Assembly: GCA_902728285.1 (NCBI GenBank)
Contig: CACVBU010000490.1
Location: 1,250,650 to 1,314,649, forward strand
Origin: Clytia hemisphaerica
Lineage: Eukaryota > Cnidaria > Hydrozoa > Leptothecata > Clytiidae
Length of the DNA: 64,000 nucleotides
Direction: 5' to 3'
Part shown: positions 20,601-30,627 of the stretch, piece by piece
Position numbering within the stretch: the stretch's first letter is position 1
Layout of the letters: each line of letters opens with the position of its first letter
Notes under the pieces: model-generated
Seen by the model: only the letters and a program-made list of their open reading frames with translations
The model's database searches: none
What the model was told of the DNA's origin: nothing
Translations under genes and position numbers: made by a program

Positions 20601-22949
20601 ATTGCTCAAAATGGTCAGTGAACTGCGGTAGTATGTTTTTCCAATCACAAGTGGATCATACACAAGCTGCATTGCAAGAAGCTTGGCATCATACCTGCTT
20701 TTTGCTTCAGCTGGTAACTTAGGATAATAGGATGAACGTTTGCCCCTGGAATCTTTGATTTCTCCATCCATTTATTATCCTGTCATGTCTTACTTTCACT
20801 TTCCTACTTCCGATTTCAATGTTGTTGTTTTTTTAACTCAAGCTCGGAACCATTTCCCTAGTTTGTTTACTTTTGTTTCGGTTTCGTTTCCAAGTGTCGG
20901 CCCTAGTCTTCAAACCGATATTTTAATAAGAAGATAATTTCGCTCAAACTATACAGTTGGTGGCGCAATGACATTTCTATTCTCTCACTATACTGAAATT
21001 TGTAGACTCATCGTGAGTTCGAATCCCATAGGTGGTGTGATTTCGAGGGAAAGATTTATTTTAGTATTTAGAAACAAAAAACCCTGAGATTTTTACAAAA
21101 TTCCCATAAATGGTTATATTTTAAAAGAAAGGGAGGGTTTGGAATACACGTTGAATCTGCCACCTGATATTTTCCCGCGGATTTTTTATTCAACCCAGCA
21201 TGGCGGCAAGAACGCATTACGTAATGTTACGCAATGCGACGCGTGAAGACATTGCAATGGTGCATATCATGAATAGAGTTATATCAAATAAGTTGAAAAT
21301 GATTGTCAACAACAACAAAGTGCTCTACCAGAATGAGCCTTGACAAAACAAAAATTCAAAACTTCATTTTTTGTAGTGCTCAGTTTGAGTTATATACCTA
21401 GTTGATTCTCTATTCTACAAAACACCTGTCAACCTTTGACGATGCGGTCACCTTTTAAGGAGACTGTTAACGTATTTTCGAAGGAAAATTTTTTTAACGA
21501 CAGTATCGAAAATAGTGTAGAGGCTTAAGCTCAAATAAACATATGCCAATACTGCAAAAATATGATTTTTCAACTCAAAATTTTGCACACCGCGAAAACA
21601 TTAATTACGAGAAATTCTATTATTGTTTATTCTGCTTTGTCACCATAGAAGCGCCTCCTTTCTTTATCATAAATAAAGAATATCTTTAACAGTTTTGGTT
21701 ACAAACTAATGTTTTTACTACATCAAGAAAAATTGCAGAGACCTTTCAACCAAATACCCTTACCTGCCAAATATGAATTTGATCTTTCAAAGCTGCTACA
21801 ACAAAGTGACCGTCGGGTGTGACTGCAATGGCGTTGATCTTTTCTGAACATACTATTTTCTTCATCAACGATTCCTATATGTGATTGTGAAAACAATAGC
21901 TAAAATCATGATTTTTTTGTCTTTTTACTACAACGAAGTGGTTACAGTCGCTCTCATATTGTCTTGTGAAAAGTCGTTGTGCAGTGGTAGAGCATCCGGC
22001 TACGATTCGCAAGGTTGTGGGTTCAACCCACAGCCGGGGCATACCAAAATGGTGCTTGATTCCTCTCTGCTTGATGCTCAGCAATTTAAAGCAATTAAGA
22101 GAAGGATTAAGGGCAGTTAAGGGTAAGTGGAGAAATCCAGGGAGAAAGAGTGGTGCCCTTATCTACCTTCGGGTAGATAGCTATCGAAAGAGGAGCCTTC
22201 GGGTCGCCTCCGATTGCGGTCACAGACTTACTACTGAACAACCACCAGCTCAATGGTAAAGCAAATGCTCGTCAATGGTATGGTTGTGAGTTCGAGTCTC
22301 GCCGGAGAAGTTCGTTTTCCAACAGTTCTGAATGCTATTCAGAAGACAACATGAGAGCGACTGTATCCACTTTGCTGATAGTTAAAATGTAATACCAAAT
22401 CGTATTCAGCTTTTTTCCAATTTTTCCAGTCCTTTTTTTTGGAGCATCGCATCTAAAGTCGTAAATTTGAAAGGAAAGTCCTCCACCCCTTCAATTTGGC
22501 AATTATTAGAATTCCACTGTTTTACGCTGACATTTTACTGATACTTATCATTTAAAGCTTGTAAAAGTTGAGTTGAAACTATAAAGAATAGAGTTTATAT
22601 ACTACTATCAAAACTCATTTCATACTTTTTTTCATGGAAAAACAACTCCAAATATTGACTCAAGAAGTTTTTGTCTTTAGGTGAAAGCTCGTAACTCAAA
22701 AATCAAAATGTTTGAAAAGAAAGTCTGTAATAATACATCGTCAGAGTTAAATACCTTCTCCATATCATAGATATGAATTAGTTGTTTTGCGTGTTGAACA
22801 GCCAACAAATATTCATTCTGTACCAAGGCGAGTCCTTTTCGTCCACATGATCCGTTCTTAAAGGTTTTGAGTACCACACCAGTTGATAGATTGTAAACGG
22901 ATACACAAGATTGCTCACCGGACGTGTCCGAAAATAAACCGACTTCCAT
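14636..22949 (-). CDS. WDR18: WDR18 (Ipi3) WD40 protein, 9 exons, complete
   Basis: Exons in coding order: 22949-22755, 21874-21764, 19921-19788, 19369-19204, 18781-18638, 17562-17510, 17102-16978, 16347-16124, 14821-14636. Phases agree and the product is 445 residues (human 432). WDR18/Ipi3 is a beta-propeller subunit of the Rix1/PELP1-TEX10 complex that acts on pre-60S ribosomes in the nucleus. Recognition rests on the start MEVGLFSDTSGEQSC with RKGLALVQNEYLLA, the phrase LSRHFQDIVGIEFT, SCSLDQTCKIFEVSSGK, and the last repeat LISGSKDCFVKIWHISSRK. The C-terminal exon holds a coiled coil (about 400-435: EELQQRVASLEAMTQELYK) as in the family. An Asn-rich insert (FNNNYNNNTSNSC) follows the propeller. 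The last codons are AGG TAA, so exon 9 ends the protein without a further splice. Several introns contain transposons. Confidence 0.94.
15215..15307. repeat. pogo/Tigger-like terminus in WDR18 intron 8
   Basis: GTCGAATTAGGGAGAGTCAA followed by CTGTAAGT is the reverse of the terminal motif at 48625. Nearby TCGAAACTCTC and TTTGAACTAATT suggest the body extends leftward. The other end is not clear. Confidence 0.45.
15489..15640. mobile_element. Small MITE with ATAAGCAT ends in WDR18 intron 8
   Basis: The left part has TTTTTTAATAAGCATAGGG and the right part AATGCTTATAAAAAAATGTG, an inverted pair. Internally AGCCTCAAAATAT and ATATTTTGAAACTGAGGCT are also inverted. About 150 bp, non-coding. Confidence 0.6.
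17634..18271. mobile_element. TIR element in WDR18 intron 5
   Basis: GGATTAGAATAGGTGGATTA at the left is exactly inverted at the right (TAATCCACCTATTCTAATCC). A second inverted block (CACTCCTCGTTTAG with CTAACGAGGAGTG) lies further in. 638 bp, no ORF. Its left end is only about 72 bp from WDR18 exon 6 (17510-17562), on the upstream side in the sense of that gene. Confidence 0.8.
19978..20015 (+). repeat. Direct repeat flanking the SWIM element, left copy
   Basis: GTTGATTCTCTATAAAACAC, then CTGTCAACC, recurs in the same orientation at 21401-21438 with a 5-bp insertion. It is longer than a normal target-site duplication and is not directly adjacent to the TIRs. Confidence 0.75.
20017..21275. 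mobile_element. TIR transposon carrying a SWIM zinc-finger ORF
   Basis: The first 55 bases (20017-20071, starting TATTCATGATATGCAC) are repeated inverted at 21221-21275 with one mismatch. The 1259-bp element sits inside WDR18 intron 2, and its only coding remnant is the broken SWIM ORF on the minus strand. No DDE or other transposase signature is visible, so mobility would depend on a partner. A related isolated terminus lies at 7449-7478. Confidence 0.85.
20068..20771 (-). pseudogene. SWIM-type zinc-finger ORF, broken
   Basis: Read in coding order it starts MDGEIKDSRGKRSSYYPKLP, shifts frame once near 20637 and has one in-frame TAA at 20398-20400. The joined frames include LSYADIYAYLIDHPSTYSHQ and a SWIM motif CTCMAGLGEACSH (CxCx7CxH) followed by IAAILFLL. 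This N-terminal SWIM module is known from a large animal family of uncharacterised proteins, often followed by a YqaJ-like nuclease domain, which is absent here. I read it as cargo or the remaining gene of the surrounding TIR element, no longer coding for a full protein. Confidence 0.75.
21401..21438 (+). repeat. Direct repeat flanking the SWIM element, right copy
   Basis: GTTGATTCTCTATTCTACAA, then AACACCTGTCAACC. It is the partner of 19978-20015. Confidence 0.75.
21936..22372. mobile_element. TIR element enclosing two tRNA-like sequences
   Basis: The left end AAGTGGTTACAGTCGCTCTC ATATTGTCTT is inverted at the right (AAGACAACATGAGAGCGACT GTATCCACTT), about 29 bp with few mismatches. Inside are two separate tRNA-like stretches in plus orientation. 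One is at 21970-22045 (A-box-like GCAGTGGTAGAGC, B-box GGGTTCAACCC). The other is at 22243-22307 (A-box-like AGCTCAATGGTAAAGC, B-box GAGTTCGAGTCTC). Between them lies a CCTTCGGGTAGATAGCTATC hairpin region. It is in WDR18 intron 1. Combining DNA-transposon ends with Pol III boxes is unusual. Confidence 0.8.
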
Positions 22950-23785
22950 GTTGAAAATACGTTGAGACTTTCTTATGTTTTCCTTTTATTGTTTTTATTT
23001 GATTTTATCTGTAAAATAAGAATAGGAGAAATATTTTCTGAGACTGTCTATGTTCTGAAATTATCAAACAGCAGTATCTTGCAACTCAAAAATTTCAAAC
23101 AAACAAAAACTTCTATTAAAGTTAAAATTTCAAGAGGCATTAAATAAGAAGTATTCAGAGCGTTTTGGCAGGATTTTCACAATTTCATATTTCATATTAT
23201 CATATTGAATTAATCTGTAAATGAGAAGAGATGTCCTGGAGTTTTTATAAGAAACTTCACTAATTGGTCATTTAAAATAATAGAGATGACACGTTCTTTA
23301 GAAAAAGTAACAAAATTGTTTTATTACAGGCTAACGACCAACCAAATCAAGAAAGAGCTTGTAAAAACTCCAGCTTGTCCCAATGAGAAAGGTAGTACAA
23401 GATCAAACTATGACAGCATTGGCCAAAATATTATATTAATACGTTAACACTTTAAGGCTTTATGGACCAAATTTCTTAGGTAATAGCACAAAAATGGTGA
23501 AATTATGAAGATTTTAAAAACATTTTTTCGAAGACTAAAAAATTCTTTGATGTTCTTATATAAAAACGTGTATGTGATGATAGTTTACTTTCATTCTTCA
23601 TAAAAAGCAATGTCAGTCATTGCAGCTCAAAAAAAACCTTACGTTACGTTTGATTTGTGTAAAAGTTTTTTTTCATATCAAAGCTTTTTTTGTGAAGGAA
23701 CAAAGACATCCATGTTTCTTTAAATACTATAAATAGATATGTACAGTAAAAGATATATTACAAAATTGGTCATCGGCCAGTTGTC
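22950..23785. other. Intergenic between WDR18 and the zinc-finger gene
   Basis: Head-to-tail spacing on the minus strand. Contains a foldback of about 130 bp (CTGGAGTTTTTATAAG at 23238 with CTTGTAAAAACTCCAG ending at about 23371) and a partial ACACG...ATAAGAAC MITE ending ATGTTCTTATATAAAAACGT near 23574. No ORF of note. Confidence 0.5.
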
Positions 23786-24985
23786 TCAGCAGTGAAATAT
23801 TTTGTTATGGCGATTAAGATGAGACTTGTTTGTAAATTTATTACCACAAACATCGCACTCAAATGGCTTCTCACCAGTGTGACTTCTTTTATGACTATCC
23901 AAGGTTGTCTTCCGTGCAAAAACGTTGTCACAAATATCACATTTGAAAGGCTTCTCACCAGTATGAGTTAATGCATGGTTAGTTAGGTGAGACTTGTTTG
24001 TAAATTTCTTACCACAAACTTGACATTCAAATGGTTTCTCACCAGTATGTATTCTCATATGTTGATGAAGATGACTCTTTCGTGCGAAACCGTTTCCACA
24101 ACTTTCACATTTAAACGGCTTCTCACCAGTATGAGTTCTGTTATGGTTATTCAACTGAGACTTGCCTGTAAATGTTCTATCACAAATTTCACATTCAAAT
24201 GCACGGATAGGTTCATATCCATCAGAGTGAGTTTTTAAATGGGCGGTCAAGGATGATTTTGAAGGAAATGATTTACTACAAACATGACATTGAAATGGTT
24301 TTTCACCAGTATGTATTGTTTTATGGTAAAGAAGAGAACTCTTTTGTGTAAACTTTTTCTCACAAACATCACATGCAAACCGTTTCTCACCTGTATGGAT
24401 TCTTGTGTGCTTATTAAGAATAAACTTGTGTGCAAAGAATTTACCACAAACTTCGCACTTAAATGGTTTCTCACCAGTATGAATCCTCATATGCTGTTCA
24501 AGATGAGAATTTTTGATAAATGATTTCCCACAAACTTCGCACTCGAACATTTTCTCACCAGTATGAACTTTTTTATGCAGATCAAGAGAGGACTTCCATG
24601 AAAATTTCTTTCCACAAGCCTCACATTGATAACTCTTTCCATCGCTATCGTTTTGTAAACTACTTGCTTGATCAGGCATACTATTTTTCTTAGGAACAGA
24701 GGTAGACTGCTCAAGAGCCTCAGGATAATTTACGCCAGTTGAATCACTTTGACAATAAGCATTTGCATTGTCTGGTTGAAAGGAAAATTTATTTCCAATG
24801 CTATCTACCAGTTTGAATTGTAAAAAAATATTTTGGATTGATAATTGACAAGTACCAATCGATATATCTCCATTTTTTATGTGAAATGATAATGTGGTCG
24901 GTGAAGTTAATCCAATGCCTCCAACATTAATTACATTCATCATTCTATATTTTTTCTTACTATTTCTAAAAATAAAATAAACCAA
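23786..24985 (-). CDS. C2H2 zinc-finger protein, ten fingers
   Basis: A 399-residue single-exon ORF, probably a DNA-binding nuclear regulator. Ten C2H2 fingers occupy about residues 119-399. Fingers 1-5 are joined by TGEK-type linkers, then SDGYEPIRA breaks the pattern, and fingers 6-10 follow with TGEKP linkers. The last finger ends HNKIFHC at the stop with H-x4-H spacing. The N-terminal 118 residues have no KRAB, BTB or other domain I recognise. The ATG at 24985 gives an odd start (MVYFIFRNSKKKYR); the ATGs at 24943/24940 (MMNVINVGG) preceded by an ATATAG acceptor-like site may be the true start after a 5' UTR intron. Its target and family member identity cannot be told from fingers alone. 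Confidence 0.9.
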   Translation of the reverse strand: MVYFIFRNSKKKYRMMNVINVGGIGLTSPTTLSFHIKNGDISIGTCQLSIQNIFLQFKLVDSIGNKFSFQPDNANAYCQSDSTGVNYPEALEQSTSVPKKNSMPDQASSLQNDSDGKSYQCEACGKKFSWKSSLDLHKKVHTGEKMFECEVCGKSFIKNSHLEQHMRIHTGEKPFKCEVCGKFFAHKFILNKHTRIHTGEKRFACDVCEKKFTQKSSLLYHKTIHTGEKPFQCHVCSKSFPSKSSLTAHLKTHSDGYEPIRAFECEICDRTFTGKSQLNNHNRTHTGEKPFKCESCGNGFARKSHLHQHMRIHTGEKPFECQVCGKKFTNKSHLTNHALTHTGEKPFKCDICDNVFARKTTLDSHKRSHTGEKPFECDVCGNKFTNKSHLNRHNKIFHC

Positions 24986-25461
24986 TCATATTAAGTGTCA
25001 AATTCAAAATAATTCAATACATCAAAGTGTGTAGTTTAACTGTAAATATACACATAAGAAATTTAACACTATGACATTCAATGATGCCAAAGTCGGTATT
25101 CATGTTGATAAGGTCATAAATTGCGTGACCCCTTATGAGAGTTATGTGTTTATTAACATTAGCTTTAAAACATGATTTAGGATATTATTCTTGTCAGTTC
25201 TTGTTCAAAAGAAATATAATTTGGGTTTGGAATTTGGGTATTTATTCATACAACGCTTGCAAGTTTGTTTTTTTTTATCAGAAAAATGTAGAACCAAAAT
25301 GCCCAAGCAACCTTTCACTGGTCAATGGAATATAGAGATGATCAGAGATGATCTATATTTGTCTCACATGACACTTTATATGAATAATTTTTAATATAAA
25401 AAATATATATATTATCCCATAAAAAACTTACACCAAGCAAAATTTGTTAGTGAGCTAAAAA
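24986..25461. other. Intergenic, nothing recognised
   Basis: Holds the presumed 5' side of the zinc-finger gene and the 3' UTR of POP1 on the minus strand. TTTATT at 25241 is a possible POP1 poly(A) signal. No other feature was seen. Confidence 0.4.
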
Positions 25462-28400
25462 TCAACAAATAATATCAATTTCGCAAAATCTATATTGCAA
25501 AGTATTCGTGTTTCGGAACAAAATCAAATTCCTGTCCTCTTTACCATCAAGACATTTCCAATGATAATAAAGGGCAATTGCACTTACAAATCCAACCCCT
25601 GTCCCTTTTCCAGCTTGGAACGAATAATTTCCTGTCTGCAGATAGCCCATTACCCAATGCGTTGATCTTCCAATGTCTTGAACATTATGGAAGGCTACAT
25701 TTTCATGGTTTTTGTAAATGAATGGAAATTTATGTTTAGGGCCTTTGTGCTGTGGTTCTTTTGGCCCATTATATTCTGTCAGTTCATCAAGTTTTGATTC
25801 TTGGAGATCTAAAAAGTCTTGGTAGGATGGAATACAAAGCATAGCATTGTTACTTGGGACACCGTTCTTTGTAGATGTTAATCTAATTGGAACCAAAGCT
25901 CTATCGACATCCAGTTCCTTTAAATCTGGTAATTTGAATGTTTTATCCATCATCAGTGTTTTTAATCTTTGTAAAATTGATGAATCTCTCAAACCATAGA
26001 ATTCTTTGTGCTCACACTTGATAAGGTCAATTTGTGTCAAATGCTTAAAATTCAAGTTCCATTGAGAGATGAGATCTTGCCACGGTGAAAAATATGGACA
26101 TCTAACTCCCAGTGGTTCGTATGATATACGCTTTGCTGGTGGAACCCTAAAAGGACAGAACAGTTATGACTACTTTTGTTTCTTTATTAATTAAATCAGC
26201 TTGAATTAATTAAATTAAACTTTCATAAGAACATAATATACATTGAAACTTGATGAAAGTTTATTTATGTCATATTTATATTTATACTTCAATAATCTTT
26301 GGGCCTTTTTTCTTAAAGTGATAAAATTAAAAGAGACAAAAAAAATGTAATTTGATCAATCGTCTTGCCTATTATAATGATTCTGTAATTCTTGTGCTTT
26401 CTCGTCATTAACTGCTTTTCCCACATTAGTATCAATGTAATCTCTGGGAAAATGTAGTATCGAAGCCTCGTAAGAGATATTAACAGCTTCCTCCAAACAT
26501 CCAGCCCTTGCACCTTGGTATACTAAAGCTATCCAGAAAGGCATTGCCCAATTTGATGGTAAGATCATTTCAAAACCTTTGGCAAAATGGTTTGTATTGT
26601 TTCCTGTGAAAATACAATAAATTGAAGAAGGGGCAAAAAATTAAAAATTCAAATGTAATTTTAGAACACAAAAGAAAATTAATGTTAACAAAATGTTCTA
26701 AAATACAAATCCTCTTTGAAGACAAGTTTCTCTATTATCTGAATGCAAAAGGATCTTTTCAAAAGACTGCACCTACGTTTCTGCAACCTTACCTGGCGTT
26801 TTCAGAATACACACAGGGATTTGACAACCTAGTAAAGAAGGAAGGGATCATTGGTAGACAATCGCCAGTTTTCATTGATGAGAGACAGCACTTGTAATAC
26901 TTTTACTTCTTTCAAACAATATTCCTTATTCTTAAAACCATCCTGCTACTAAAGAGCATGAAAACAAGCCAATTTAATTAAATAGGAACAAACTAAATTT
27001 TACGCATAAGAAAATGATAAGAATAATACTTTCAACAGCTGGTTTGTTATCATCAGAGTACAGCAATTCAGCCTTTGATTTGTTTATTTCATGGTCTGCA
27101 ATTTTGCTATTTGATGAAAACGTCCTCTTTTGCTTGTCCCAAATATCAGAATACTCAGTAAAGATCTTGGATGAAGTGGCATGACCATTCAGATCTTCCT
27201 TAATTTCATCTAAGGCATTAAATTGAAAAAAAACACATCTTAAACATAATACTCCAGTATCCAACATGGTTAAAGAAATTTACCAGCAAAAAAGAAAAAT
27301 TTATTCAAATCACACTCCCACTGTGGTTCAAAATGTTTTAAATGGTTGTATAATCATAAGCTACGTTGACTTGTATTGGTGATATGTCTGGCTTTTTTGG
27401 TTATAAGGTAAGAACAATACTGTTTCATTTGATCAATTCATTTCTTAAGCCCCAGATTTATTATAAAATAATGACAATATTACTGTTAAAAGAGACCACC
27501 TTTGTGTTTCTAATAATACCATTGCATTATAAAGTCGAAAATGTATGACATACCTTTCTGATCACTTGGTATATCTTTATCCAACAAAAGAGCGTTTTGT
27601 TTCTTTTTTGGAAGATACAATCTTGGATCTTTCACATTTAAGTTCAAAACAGTTTTATCTTCAGCTTCAAAAAGAGGTGTCCACCATTTTTGGTTATCGG
27701 GGTCGTCTACGGTCAAAACATTTTGTATAACGGAAGCAGATTGTGTCCCCGTAAGCTTGAACAAGACAAAATCCATGACATGGTGAGTGATTGATATTTG
27801 GTTATCTGCATCTAGTGTTTTATTGAAAGATTCAATTTCTTTTATTACTTGTTTACTGATTGCAGTATGTGAAATAATAACAGCATTGCATTTCGTTGTA
27901 GCTTCATCAATACTTGAGATCCAGAGAAGTTTGATGGGTCCAATTGCCCCTCTTGGGTATTGGTCATTCTGGTATGCAACAAATTCAATGAACTTTGTAC
28001 AGTTGTGTGTTGATTCCATATCTGAAGAAATTTAAATAAATATTCATGTTTAAAAACAAAACATAAAATCAGAAAACATCATCTTTTTCCTCCCCTCTTT
28101 GCTATTATAAAATAAAGGACAGCATTATCATACACAATTAGGTATTCTTACCTGTTATATTTCCCAACTTTTTCATGCAATCTCTTATTGACTCTACCTT
28201 CCCAGTAACCTCAATGATCTCATTAAACGATATATCCTATTGAATTAAAGGAGTATTGTCAATCATCAAAAAGTAGAAAATGTATGACAACAATAACAAC
28301 TATGATAGATGATTACAAATAATTTTCACTTTTTCTGTACTATATGATGAATATCAGTTAAGAGGATTTTATGAAAAAATAAAAATTCTAACAAAGCTAA

Positions 28401-30627
28401 ACCTGCATCAAACAACTACTTTTTGCAGCTCTGTATGAGGAGCGTACAGCCTTTGAAAAGGTCTTAGTTGCAATTTTGTAGCCCCATTTTTCCTTCATAT
28501 AGCATCGCTTTGCATGCCATATGTGGGTTTCAAGCCAGGTACATTTGTCTTGTCTTCTCTTGTATTCTTCAAATAGATTTTTAGGTTTCCTGCGCTGGTG
28601 CCGATTCGGTTTTTTCTTTTCCTTGTTTTTAACATCTTTATTAGACTTTGCCTGATAAAAAATAATTGACAAAATATTGGAAATAAGCTAAATGCTCAAT
28701 GGACCTACCTGAAGGTTAACGTAATAAGAAAATAGAAAAAAGCAGACTAAAAGGTCAGAAAAAGATTGCAAACCAATTGCGAGAAATATTAATTTTCCCT
28801 AAATATGACCAAAGGGAATTTCCCTGTTTAAGAAATCTGATTTTTACAGCCCAAAAATAACGAACGAACGAACGAACGAACGAACGAACGAACGAACGAA
28901 CGAACGAACGAACGAACGAACGAACGAAAACGAACGAACGAACGAACGAACGAACGAACGAACGAACGAACGAACGAACGAACGAACGAACGAAGAACGA
29001 ACACGAACGAGAACGAACGAACGAACGAACGAACGAACGAACGAACGAACGAACGAACGAACGAACGAACGAACGAACGAACGAACGAACGAACGAAAAC
29101 GAACGAACGAACGAACGAACAAACGAACGAACGAACGAACGAACGAACGAACGAACGAACGAACGAACGAGTTTAAAAAACATATACAAATAAGAACATA
29201 CAATGTTTGTAACAGCTGAATCACGTAATCTCCTTGGTAGTCTTTTCACATCATGGTTGCCTGCTCTTCTTCTCATATGTCGTGGTAACTTTTGTAGAGT
29301 GTGAACATTGTACCCTTTCTTTGCTTCTGCTATGGCACTCTTCAAATTACATATTTCATGTGCTCTGGCTTCAGCATATTCAAGGACATTTATACCTGTT
29401 AAGAAGTGTTAAATTACATTAGGATTTGAAATGAAAGAAAGAATTGTTAATTTAGGAAAGTCTTGAAATGAACTTGAGTAAAACAAATATAAAAAATGTA
29501 TTTCTAGCTGGTCATTGAGACAAGGGTTTAATGAAATGCTCCTTCAAGTTGGTTAAGAACTTTTAAAATCAATGAAATACCCAATCTACTCATGAAGCTA
29601 TTTGCCGAACTTGTAAAAGCAATGCAAAATATTTATTTGATCTAACTAAGATCTAGATCATTACATTTATTTCTTTGTAAACTTATTAAAGTGTCTACAT
29701 TCAGGGGGGGGCACGCAGTTACTACAAGACATGATGTGTAGTAAGTGCTTTTTCGACACTTTTTTTCAGGACCACCACCCTTTGCAGTTACTACACCTTG
29801 GTAGTAACTGTTTTCAGAAAAGATTTCCAGGTACCACCCCTGTTTTTGAGTGATATCATCAAAAACATGCTCGAAATTACCCTAAATTGCGATTGTTTTT
29901 CAACCTAAAGCCATTTTTGTGCTAGATTTTCTTTTAATTTACTTGGTTAACAGCTGTTGAGAACATTTTAATGATAATTAGGGAAAGCATAATTTCAAAG
30001 TTGGATCTGAGAAAAATTTCAGATTCTTTTTCGTCTATTTATAACAAAAATTCATTTTTTGTGAAAAATTTTGAAAGTTCTTTAAAAAGAATTAAAATAT
30101 AAGCACTTACTCCACCAAAAGTGCTAGTTTTAGTGTTTGGCACCACCCCCAAACAGCAGTTACTACACTGTGTAGTAACTGTTCTGAATACAGTACCACC
30201 ACGGTAGTAAGTGTCATACTGTCTTGTAGTAACTGCGTGCACCCCTGCTACATTAACTAATTTTAGAAATATGGCATTCTATTGTAAAATAAAACAATCA
30301 ACCAACATGACGTGCTGTATTTTGTTTCGATGATTCATTTCAACACTGTAATGCTTTTGCAATCTCAGCTTTTTATCATAGTGATTCAGACCAAAATTTA
30401 AATATATAATAAACCTGGCTTTAGACTAAACCAGCTTTAACTAGCACTTGATGAAAGGATTTGGGTATACCTCTTGGTTCGACTGAGTATGCAAATTTGT
30501 TTGTGTGCTCATTATTCCTTTTGGTTTTCTTTGATCTATCATCCCTCCTTGCATCTATGAATTGTCTTTTTGTTTCAATCGGGATGTTCATGCCCTCACT
30601 CTTTCTTTTTCTTTTTTCAGAACTCAT
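25462..30627 (-). CDS. POP1: POP1, RNase P/MRP protein subunit, 9 exons
   Basis: Exons in coding order: 30627-30471, 29395-29202, 28651-28403, 28236-28152, 28021-27554, 27209-27030, 26828-26793, 26603-26369, 26146-25462. Frame is kept and the product is 762 residues (human 1024; the acidic linkers are shorter here). POP1 is the largest protein of RNase P and RNase MRP and binds the catalytic RNA for tRNA and rRNA processing. Seen: N-terminal POP1 motifs LPRHMRRRAGNHDVKRLPRR (about 89-108) and WLETHIWHAKR (about 156-166), the mid-region IGPIKLLW and DPRLYLPKKK, the POPLD domain MILPSNWAMPFWIALVYQGA, PPAKR, and the C-terminal GFVSAIALYY and LQYRFCEIDI. Exon 7 is only 36 bp. Intron 8 uses a GC donor (AG|GCAAGA). 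Intron 2 holds a 310-bp (CGAA)n array. Confidence 0.95.
28686..29171. mobile_element. GGACCTACC-type element ending in (CGAA)n, in POP1 intron 2
   Basis: AAGCTAAATGCTCAATGGAC CTACCTG at the left matches the left end of the 3228-4746 element (AAGCTAGATGCTGAATGGAC). Similarity continues for about 100 bp and then the (CGAA)n tract follows. The matching right end GGTAGGTCC is missing here, so this copy is shorter or truncated. Confidence 0.6.
28861..29171. repeat. (CGAA)n microsatellite, about 310 bp
   Basis: Roughly 75 tetranucleotide units with a few interruptions (about 28929, 28994-29010 and 29096). It fills most of POP1 intron 2 and ends about 30 bp from the donor site at 29201. The long Phe-Val-Arg-Ser ORFs on the minus strand are this repeat read in frame. 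Confidence 0.97.
29702..30247. mobile_element. hAT-like palindromic MITE, copy A (POP1 intron 1)
   Basis: Begins CAGGGGGGGGCACGCAGTTA and ends TAACTGCGTGCACCCCTG, flanked by a 7-bp duplication CTACATT (29695-29701 and 30248-30254). Internal copies of CAGTTACTAC / GTAGTAACTG and GGTACCACC alternate in both orientations. 546 bp, non-coding. The CAGGGG ends fit hAT elements, which normally duplicate 8 bp. Copy B, inverted, is at 62657-63270. Confidence 0.88.

Noticed and set aside
21970..22045. A functional tRNA gene
   Set aside because: A and B boxes are present, but the T-loop is one base short and no acceptor stem pairs, so it is tRNA-derived.
28755..29345. Long Phe-Val-Arg-Ser repeat proteins on the minus strand
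   Set aside because: They are the (CGAA)n microsatellite read in open frames; only the upstream part (29202-29395) is a real POP1 exon.
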